Source of the DNA: a virus
DNA: 26,908 bases
Reading direction: 5' to 3' (one strand)
Virus record (IMG/VR): IMGVR_UViG_3300021170_000062
Coordinates: 1 to 26,908 of that record
A program made the translations under genes and the position numbers. Shown here one piece after another: positions 21,482 to 26,908 of this stretch. Position 1 is the first letter of the stretch. Every line of letters begins with the position of its first letter. The notes under the pieces are model-generated. The model searched no databases. It had not been told where the DNA came from and saw only the letters and a list, made by a program, of their open reading frames with translations.

Positions 21482-22405
21482 TTATCTGATCTTTCCAGCG
21501 CGCCTAGCGTTCCTGTATTCGAGATAGCTGCCAGTCACATTGCCGTCTGCATCGACTACTCCGCCTGGTCCGACGCTCTGGCTGCCCTCAATTGGCTTGA
21601 TCGGCTCCGGAGCTTCCTGCGGCCGGCGAAAAGGCTCAGAACGCTTCGGAATCGGCAACGGAGGCGCTTCCACATTACTCTTTTTGCCTCTCGATTCGTT
21701 CTCAGCCTCTATTCTGACCTCGATCCGGCCTAGATACCGCAACGCAGCAGGAGCGGGCATTGCATTAACCTTCCCGGCCTCGTCCCGATCCTTGGAGAAG
21801 TAGTAGTGCAACTGCGGCCCGACCTCCGACTCGAACATGGCCTGCTGAATCCAGGGCTGCAGGGATAGAGGCTCAGCCATGATGACGTCGTCGAAGTCCT
21901 CGATCTCCTTCTGGCACTTCTTGTAGCGCTGATTCCACTCAGCGGTAAGCCGCGCCTGACGCTTTTCCTCTGCATCCTTGCGGTCAGCTTCGTCCTTCTT
22001 GCGCACTTTCTGATCGGCCAGCCATTCGCCGTATGCTTCTCCGTACTTGACCGGATCGTTGAAATCTTCCGGCCGCGGCTTCGAATCCTTGGGACGCATG
22101 GCTGCATCGCGCTCGCGCTCGAGATCAGCAGCGCGCTTTTCCGCATCAGCAGCGCGCTTTTCAGCCTCCCTGCGCTTAGCGGTGAGCTCGGAGAGGCGTT
22201 CATCGACGCTACCTTTTGCAGGCTTTTCCTCGGGAGGCTTGACCTCTCCAGTCGTTTCGACTACAGGCTTTGCAGCAGGCGCCTTGGGCTTCTCTGCCTT
22301 GGCCAGCGCCTCATCACTTGGCTTGCCCTGAGATACCGCGATCTTGCCGCGCGATGCCATGAAATCGGCACGCGTTTCCCCCGTTACTACGGTCGGTTCA
22401 CCCAT
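21482..22405 (-). CDS. Scaffolding protein
   Basis: The ATG at 22405 is chosen over an in-frame TTG at 22456 because GAGGG lies five bases before it; this gives 307 residues (P22 gp8 has 303). The N-terminal third is Pro/Lys/Glu-rich and disordered. A strongly charged coiled coil follows (VDERLSELTAKRREAEKRAADAEK...RERDAAM), then PEDFNDPVKYGEAYGEWLADQKVRKK and more helices. The end is Gly-rich plus a basic hook (SYLEYRNARRAGKIR), the usual coat-binding tail. It directs procapsid assembly and leaves before or during packaging. Identification rests on composition, size and place between portal and coat. Confidence 0.82.
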   Translation of the reverse strand: MGEPTVVTGETRADFMASRGKIAVSQGKPSDEALAKAEKPKAPAAKPVVETTGEVKPPEEKPAKGSVDERLSELTAKRREAEKRAADAEKRAADLERERDAAMRPKDSKPRPEDFNDPVKYGEAYGEWLADQKVRKKDEADRKDAEEKRQARLTAEWNQRYKKCQKEIEDFDDVIMAEPLSLQPWIQQAMFESEVGPQLHYYFSKDRDEAGKVNAMPAPAALRYLGRIEVRIEAENESRGKKSNVEAPPLPIPKRSEPFRRPQEAPEPIKPIEGSQSVGPGGVVDADGNVTGSYLEYRNARRAGKIR

Positions 22406-22408
22406 TTC
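22395..22408 (-). repeat. 14-bp direct repeat, copy at scaffold start
   Basis: GAAATGGGTGAACC (minus strand) spans the scaffold ATG and the TGA of the 70-residue gene. It is identical to 22600-22613. Confidence 0.75.
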
Positions 22409-22610
22409 TACCCTCGTGTGCTTTAGTTGCGCTCCAACTATATTTTCCGTATTCAAAAGGTTTTTCTATAAGCAAATGGAGCTTGCGCAATTCCTGCTGC
22501 AAGTAAGCCTCTGGTGCCGTCAATGCTTCGAACCACAAGCCGTCATCGCGGGCCTGCTGCTCGACCAGATCAAGGATATTTTGCCATACGATGGCCGTTG
22601 GTTCACCCAT
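22398..22610 (-). CDS. Small protein between portal and scaffold (70 aa)
   Basis: The ATG at 22610 has GGAG six bases upstream and overlaps the portal stop (ATGGGTGA); an ATG at 22622 lacks a binding site. The product begins MGEPTAIVWQNILDLVEQQARDDGLWFEALTAPEAYLQQELRKLHLLIEKP, mostly helical and acidic, and ends with a polar tail. The first five residues equal those of the scaffold. No family is recognised. The context suggests an assembly helper of the portal or scaffold. Confidence 0.62.
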   Translation of the reverse strand: MGEPTAIVWQNILDLVEQQARDDGLWFEALTAPEAYLQQELRKLHLLIEKPFEYGKYSWSATKAHEGRNG

Positions 22611-22613
22611 TTC
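22600..22613 (-). repeat. 14-bp direct repeat, copy at start of the 70-aa gene
   Basis: GAAATGGGTGAACC (minus strand) spans the ATG of the small gene and the TGA of the portal gene. It is identical to 22395-22408. Confidence 0.75.
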
Positions 22614-24681
22614 CTGCTCCATTTGGCCGAGCGTTCTCGGCTTCTTCCTGGTTAGCTATCCGTTCGATCGCAGCCATGATCCGTTCGTGCCCGTGCTGTT
22701 TGATCTGCTTCATGATGTCGGCAGCAGCCTTGATTTCTGCTGACCCCAAAGTCGCATGAGCCTTGGTATGCATATCGGCCTGCTTTGTGGCATCCCGCAT
22801 ACGCTCGCGCTCGGTCTCGGCGTTCTCCTTGATCGTGAGACGGTGAGATTCCGCAGCTTCTTTCATCGCTTCCACGTCCGCACGGCTCTTGATCTGCAAT
22901 CCAGCGGCCTGTAACTGCTGTCCGGCCTGCTGCAGCTGCGTCTGCAGCTGCTTGATCATCATCTGCGCATGCGGCGGGATATCCGATTTGTCATCAATCT
23001 GTGCCAGCGGATTCGCTGCAGCCAGGCGATCGGCGATGACATCAGCGCCCGGAAAGTCCATGTTCCGGAAGAACAGATCTCCAGCGATCTGCATGAGCGG
23101 ATTGTTCGGTCCCTGAAGCAGCGGCGCCATGCTTTCGACAGCCTCCTGGCGCTTAGAGTTGTAGCCGGGGCCCGTTTCCATGACCACATCGTATTGGCCT
23201 ATCGTTAGGTCGTTTTCGATCTTTCCTACCGCTTGGTCGTCATTGATCGTGACCAGATCCGGTTTACCGTCGTCTCCAATGATGCGCATGATGCGGCGTT
23301 TACCGTAGTACGCTGGGATCCACGACAGGATGATGCGGCCTGTGTGCTTCACGGAACGTGTGAAGTTGTCGTAGAAGTGGTAGCTAGACATGTCGGACTG
23401 CTGCTGCTCGGCGTTCAGAGCCTTGCCGCTGGTCGGCCCGTCTCGAGTCGTAGCTGGATCGAACATGCCTGCTACGCGCTGCAGTGAATCATGCGCGCTC
23501 TGGGCCGCTACGAGCCACCCTTGCGGAGGTGGCTCAGGAGCTTGCCGTTGAGGCATAGGAATCTCATTTCCAGCTTCATCCCGATGGTTGTAGCGCAGCA
23601 GAGCATAGGATGAGACGTTTGCAGCCTGCCATTCGTTGATCGTATTGGTGACGGCCTCTGCTGCTGCTACCCATTTCGCCTTGGGGGCGAGCGCAACTGT
23701 CTCGATAATCGCCGTCTGCGTGAAGTTAAGAATCTGCTGCGGATCGCGCATGTGCCGCGTCATCCCGAAACGCTGCGTCTTGCCGTCTACTACCAAGTTC
23801 GAACCGTAGACCGGAACAACGGGAATCCAACGTCCTGGTAGGGTCCTTGATTCGAGTACTTCGACTGCAGTGACCTTGTACCAGAGCACGCGATGCCGCC
23901 AGCTCTGCCGATCGCCCTTGACCTCAATGCCGGCGCGAGTCAGCACTTCAGAGCTAGGGATCTCATCCTGCCACCAGGATGAGCCATCCGAAAGGTGGAT
24001 AAGCTTGTGCTTCTCCTTCGCGATCTTGTAGAACTCGCCCCAGCGTATCGAATCCTTGGTGAGCCACTCTCCGGTCGTATCGCCTACCGCACGGACGCTA
24101 AAGCTAGTTTCCTGCGCGTCCGGATAGATCCGCCTGAAATCCTCCTTAGCCATCAGGCCGGAGATCAGGCACTTGGTCTGGTCTGATCCGTCGGGAGAGT
24201 GAGAGTACGGGTCAAAGCTAACTGAAAACGGATTCCAAATAGGCTCAATGAACACGTCCTGGTCGAATGAATCGTCGTTGCAGTAGTCGGCTCGAAGGCG
24301 CCAATACCCCCAGCCCATCCTAACGGCGAATTCAGCCGCTGTATCGTAAGCTGTAGAAGCATCGGATAGTTCCTCAATGTGGCGTGTCAGCCCAGTGATG
24401 ATCTCTGCAATCTTGGCGTCAGCGCTCGAATTGACCCCGTGCGCCTTGATCCTGGGACGCTGCTGCCGTATTTGATTCACGACCTGGCGGATGTACGAAT
24501 CCGTCTCGTTGATCGTGAACATAGGACGCTTTTCGAGATGACGCTGATTCTGCATCTCTGGAGGCCACTGCGATCCGTAGCTGAAGCGAAGATCCTCTAG
24601 CCCTTGCTGGCGGTAATGGCTGCTGTAATCCTCCGAGCGGCGGAAGAATTCGACTGCTTCCTGAGGTAGAGTTTCAGACAC
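22603..24681 (-). CDS. P22-like portal protein
   Basis: The product has 692 residues (P22 gp1 has 725), with a GTG start two bases after the previous stop, so translation is probably coupled. The opening (QEAVEFFRRSEDYSSHYRQQGLEDLRFSYGSQWP) and FTINETDSYIRQVVNQIRQQRPRIKAHGV are typical of the P22-type portal family. IEPIWNPFSVSFDPYSHSPDGSD and RTVKH-like phrases in the stem region (TRSVKHTGRIILSWIPAYYG) follow. The last 120 residues form a long Gln/Lys/Glu coiled coil (QMMIKQLQTQLQQAGQQLQ...), matching the barrel region of P22-type portals. It forms the twelve-subunit vertex ring through which DNA is packaged. Confidence 0.9.
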   Translation of the reverse strand: MSETLPQEAVEFFRRSEDYSSHYRQQGLEDLRFSYGSQWPPEMQNQRHLEKRPMFTINETDSYIRQVVNQIRQQRPRIKAHGVNSSADAKIAEIITGLTRHIEELSDASTAYDTAAEFAVRMGWGYWRLRADYCNDDSFDQDVFIEPIWNPFSVSFDPYSHSPDGSDQTKCLISGLMAKEDFRRIYPDAQETSFSVRAVGDTTGEWLTKDSIRWGEFYKIAKEKHKLIHLSDGSSWWQDEIPSSEVLTRAGIEVKGDRQSWRHRVLWYKVTAVEVLESRTLPGRWIPVVPVYGSNLVVDGKTQRFGMTRHMRDPQQILNFTQTAIIETVALAPKAKWVAAAEAVTNTINEWQAANVSSYALLRYNHRDEAGNEIPMPQRQAPEPPPQGWLVAAQSAHDSLQRVAGMFDPATTRDGPTSGKALNAEQQQSDMSSYHFYDNFTRSVKHTGRIILSWIPAYYGKRRIMRIIGDDGKPDLVTINDDQAVGKIENDLTIGQYDVVMETGPGYNSKRQEAVESMAPLLQGPNNPLMQIAGDLFFRNMDFPGADVIADRLAAANPLAQIDDKSDIPPHAQMMIKQLQTQLQQAGQQLQAAGLQIKSRADVEAMKEAAESHRLTIKENAETERERMRDATKQADMHTKAHATLGSAEIKAAADIMKQIKQHGHERIMAAIERIANQEEAENARPNGAGNG

Positions 24682-24683
24682 TA

Positions 24684-24890
24684 TCAGACAGTTCTGCTGA
24701 AATATTGATGAATCCAGTCAAGCACGCTCGGAATGGCCTTGCCTCCTTCATCATAGGTTGCTCCATATCGATCTCCTAGCGCATTGAAGACTAGCTTTGC
24801 GCCATTTTTTAGGTCAATCGATATCAGGTATCCATTGTCTAGTCTGATAATCGTCACAGGCCCAAATAAAGCCGGAAATTCAGCGCTCAC
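24684..24890 (-). CDS. Small phage protein (68 aa), unknown
   Basis: A GTG start overlaps the upstream TGA (GTGA) and the stop lies two bases before the portal start. The product is a short beta-type protein (FGPVTIIRLDNGYLISIDLKNGAKLVFNALGDRYGATYDEGGK) with an aromatic helical end. No motif is recognised. It is translationally coupled to both neighbours. Confidence 0.6.
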   Translation of the reverse strand: MSAEFPALFGPVTIIRLDNGYLISIDLKNGAKLVFNALGDRYGATYDEGGKAIPSVLDWIHQYFSRTV

Positions 24891-25549
24891 GGCTTGATCC
24901 AGTCAACATTCGATTTCACGACTGTCTGCCCATGGCTGTCGTGCGCTTTTGGCAGCTTCTGCGGAGGCTCTGTGGGAGGCCGCATCGCTCGACGTATGAA
25001 CTCCTGTTCTGGAACTGGTCCTAGCGGTGTATCCACCATCTTTACGGGCTCCGGTTCAGTAGGAGGATTCAGCCCGTACTTCGCTGCCTGCCGATCCTTC
25101 ATGCGCTGGGCCGCAGCTGCGCGTCGCTCTGGCGTCCAGCCAGCTGCTGCTTCCTTGGGTTTGGGCGTCTTGCTCAGGCGACCGCGTTTAGGGGCAGTAG
25201 CGACTTCTGCTTGCGCTTCAATGCGCTTAACTTGTGATTTCGAATAAGGCTGAGCTTCCAAGCCAGGGAATTTTTGCATTATTGCTTCCATTCTGGCCAC
25301 GCGCGCTCTCAATTCCTCGTTCTCAATCTCAGCAGCGCTCTTGCACCGCAGATTCGAATTCTCTCCTTCGGCCTGCGCCACAAAGATGCTGAGCGTATCC
25401 ATCAGCGTCTTTTGCAGATTCAGCTTGGACTGCTCATGCTTGCAGTTGCCGCGAACGCTCAGGCCAGTCGGCAGATGCGTGATTTTCATGCCATACGGCA
25501 TGATCGCAGAGTCAAAGTATTCGGAGATATTGATATCGTCTAATTGCAT
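24887..25549 (-). CDS. Protein with release-factor-like N-terminal segment and basic linker (220 aa)
   Basis: GAGGG precedes the ATG by four bases. Residues about 18-55 (GMKITHLPTGLSVRGNCKHEQSKLNLQKTLMDTL) resemble the part of the RF-1 domain after its GGQ loop (xITHxPTGxxV...ERSQxxNxxxAxxxL), but no GGQ is present. A coiled coil (AEIENEELRARVARMEAIM) follows, then a Lys/Arg/Pro-rich stretch with GWTPERRAAAAQRMKDRQAAKYG and a Pro-rich tail. It lies between the HTH gene and the 68-residue gene. Ribosome or RNA binding is possible; function is not established. Confidence 0.6.
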   Translation of the reverse strand: MQLDDINISEYFDSAIMPYGMKITHLPTGLSVRGNCKHEQSKLNLQKTLMDTLSIFVAQAEGENSNLRCKSAAEIENEELRARVARMEAIMQKFPGLEAQPYSKSQVKRIEAQAEVATAPKRGRLSKTPKPKEAAAGWTPERRAAAAQRMKDRQAAKYGLNPPTEPEPVKMVDTPLGPVPEQEFIRRAMRPPTEPPQKLPKAHDSHGQTVVKSNVDWIKP

Positions 25550-25556
25550 GGTTCCC

Positions 25557-25787
25557 TCACGGTAATTCGTCCTTTATCTCTCGCATCCAGCGCACGAGTC
25601 TGTCGAGCGTCACAGCCTTTGGAATGTAACCGTTCCTGACTCTGTGCACAGTATGCATCGATAGCCCGGTCCCATTCGCCACATGCTTATCGGTGAACAG
25701 ATGACGCCTGAGAATGTGCAATGCTTTATCGTATTCCTTGATCGGAGTCAGGCCAGAATATAGCTGTCCCGAGTTATCGCCCATCAT
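25557..25787 (-). CDS. Small helix-turn-helix protein (76 aa)
   Basis: The ATG overlaps the terminase stop (ATGA). The core TDKHVANGTGLSMHTVHRVRNGYIPKAVTLDRLVRWMRE reads as an HTH of XRE/Cro type: helix 2 in DKHVANGTG, the recognition helix in SMHTVHRVRNG and a following helix. Its length fits a single DNA-binding domain. Between terminase and portal it could autoregulate the late operon or assist packaging-site recognition; small terminase is normally upstream of the large subunit, so that role is less likely. Confidence 0.7.
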   Translation of the reverse strand: MMGDNSGQLYSGLTPIKEYDKALHILRRHLFTDKHVANGTGLSMHTVHRVRNGYIPKAVTLDRLVRWMREIKDELP

Positions 25788-26908
25788 CCTGCCCAGATCA
25801 TACGCTGCTCTGGCAATTGCTTGATCTTCTGCTTCTGCCGCTCTGCAACAATGCCAGGGAATAGCTCCGACAGCGCCCAGATCGCAGCGTCAGCTCGGTT
25901 CGGGCTCCCGGTTCCCGTGTATCCAATGGTCGAGAATCCGGCTAGCTCGTCCTCCAGATCCCTGAAATATCCGACGTGGCGCACTTTCCCGACCTCGTAG
26001 AGCGCTGCGATCGGCTCGGCCCTCACCACCTTGCCTCTGCTAGCAGTGACAGCCTTGTAAGGCGTCCTGGGCCGCGCTGTCTGGATCACATGCTGGATCA
26101 TTGCGCCGCCAAAGTTGGCTTCTCCCACAATCAGGTCGGCTTGGTGTCGGTCGAAGGCTGTCGTTGCGATATGGCCCCACAGTCTTGGCCCTCCCTGCAC
26201 TGTGCAATCCTCTAGAAGATACGCATTCCCATCCACGCCAAGCCCTGCGACTACAATACCAATAGAGTCATGTTCGGTGGTATCTCTGTCGGATGCGCCC
26301 GAAGGGTCCACACCAATAATGATGCGCTGCAGATCAGGAATACGACCATCCAGCACTCGCCATTTATCGATTGTCTCGTCAGCGAATAAAGCATCTGGGT
26401 TAGCATCAGCAAACTCCCCGCGGACGAACCGCTTTTGCAGTCTAGCGCTAAGGCCCTCGAGTGTCTTGACGTAATCGGCTGGCAGATTGTCCAGGTTGTC
26501 GCTCGGATTCATCTGCAGCGCGACGTAGTTCTGTCCATCTCCTAGCGGAATCTTGGTATCCGGATCGCGCTTCTCTATGAACAGCTTGTAGGTCCAGTGA
26601 CCTTTTGAGGGCGGATTTTCATCGTAGTAGAGCTTGCGTCGTAGCTCAGTTGCAGGTAGTCCTTTCGCATCGACCATGACCTTCTGCGCCAGGCGCGTGA
26701 CTGCAATGTCGCGGCTCGACTTCGGGATCTGGCTCACTTCGTTGAGAAGGATGCTGGCGAACTCCATCCCAAGAACCTTCTCGGTGCGTTCCTTGTCGTC
26801 CAAGCCGCCGAACCAGAGCTCGGATTCGTTCGGCCAGCGCGCTACCCATTCTCGCTTGTCGATCGTATATGGAATGTCCGGATAGCACTCGCGCATGACC
26901 TTCGGAAA
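25784..26908 (-). CDS. terL: Terminase large subunit (5' partial)
   Basis: The frame runs through the right edge (FPKV before the first ATG at 26896), so the ATPase Walker A part is outside the window. A Walker B-like strand ends MEFASILLNEVSQ, with Glu as the likely catalytic carboxylate. The nuclease domain follows: IIIGVDPSG with the first Asp, DLIVGEANFGG with the Glu, and NRADAAIWALSEL with the last Asp. This enzyme cuts the concatemer and pumps DNA through the portal. The gene is the first late gene seen here, consistent with P22-like order. Confidence 0.92.
   Translation of the reverse strand, partial: FPKVMRECYPDIPYTIDKREWVARWPNESELWFGGLDDKERTEKVLGMEFASILLNEVSQIPKSSRDIAVTRLAQKVMVDAKGLPATELRRKLYYDENPPSKGHWTYKLFIEKRDPDTKIPLGDGQNYVALQMNPSDNLDNLPADYVKTLEGLSARLQKRFVRGEFADANPDALFADETIDKWRVLDGRIPDLQRIIIGVDPSGASDRDTTEHDSIGIVVAGLGVDGNAYLLEDCTVQGGPRLWGHIATTAFDRHQADLIVGEANFGGAMIQHVIQTARPRTPYKAVTASRGKVVRAEPIAALYEVGKVRHVGYFRDLEDELAGFSTIGYTGTGSPNRADAAIWALSELFPGIVAERQKQKIKQLPEQRMIWAG

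Noticed and set aside
22406-22456. Upstream TTG extension of the scaffold (17 residues)
   Set aside because: It has a poor start and no binding site, whereas ATG at 22405 has GAGGG at good spacing and the repeated junction sequence.
23233-23487. Plus-strand frame of 84 residues in the portal gene
   Set aside because: It is a shadow of the portal reading frame.

Overview
The window is a long stretch of the structural and lysis region of a P22-like tailed phage (podovirus) or an integrated prophage. The evidence is the order of genes on the minus strand, which follows the P22 late operon: large terminase (cut by the right edge), P22-type portal, charged coiled-coil scaffold, P22-type coat, a gp4-type tail accessory protein, a gp10-type packaged-DNA stabilisation protein, three ejection-type proteins of about the gp7/gp20/gp16 sizes, then a tail fibre and a tailspike. 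A nested Rz/Rz1 spanin pair with a lipobox implies a Gram-negative host. Base composition is moderate and CTAG occurs about as often as chance predicts, so I do not assign a host genus.

Layout from left to right. At 2-1256 three small plus-strand genes overlap by ATGA junctions (the first is cut by the left edge). At 1303-2860 lie two AT-richer plus-strand genes for secreted proteins, which look like cargo genes. A GC hairpin at 2865-2884 separates them from the convergent late operon. From 2888 to the right edge everything is on the minus strand, with genes almost touching or overlapping: tailspike, tail fibre, ejection proteins, a 2-oxoglutarate oxygenase/GNAT fusion, small tail genes and the gp10-like protein (2888-13437). 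A lysis cassette follows (13439-14960: Rz1/Rz, a holin candidate, a broken T4-type lysozyme, a 51-residue gene and a one-helix membrane protein), then the gp4-like protein (14964-15920, apparently with an ATT start). Next is a surface-protein and modification block (15935-19499), then coat, two cargo-like genes, scaffold, a 70-residue gene and portal, and finally three small genes and terminase.

How it may work together. Terminase, portal, scaffold and coat build and fill the head; gp4-like and gp10-like proteins close the portal channel; the ejection proteins and tailspike deliver DNA; the lysis genes release progeny. The unusual part is a set of four protein- or glycan-modifying activities inside this operon. 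A GT-A glycosyltransferase and a SAM methyltransferase sit between two paralogous Ser/Thr-rich beta proteins next to the coat gene. A beta-hydroxylase-type oxygenase fused to a GNAT acetyltransferase sits just ahead of the ejection genes. I propose that these modify virion proteins; this is inference.

Other notable points are an endolysin that has apparently lost about 13 bases including its catalytic Asp, a roughly 70-residue domain inserted into both the gp4-like and gp10-like proteins, and short direct repeats placed exactly at the start-codon junctions on each side of two accessory genes. No stretch longer than 300 bases is without a gene. I saw no tRNA, CRISPR array, insertion sequence or integrase.
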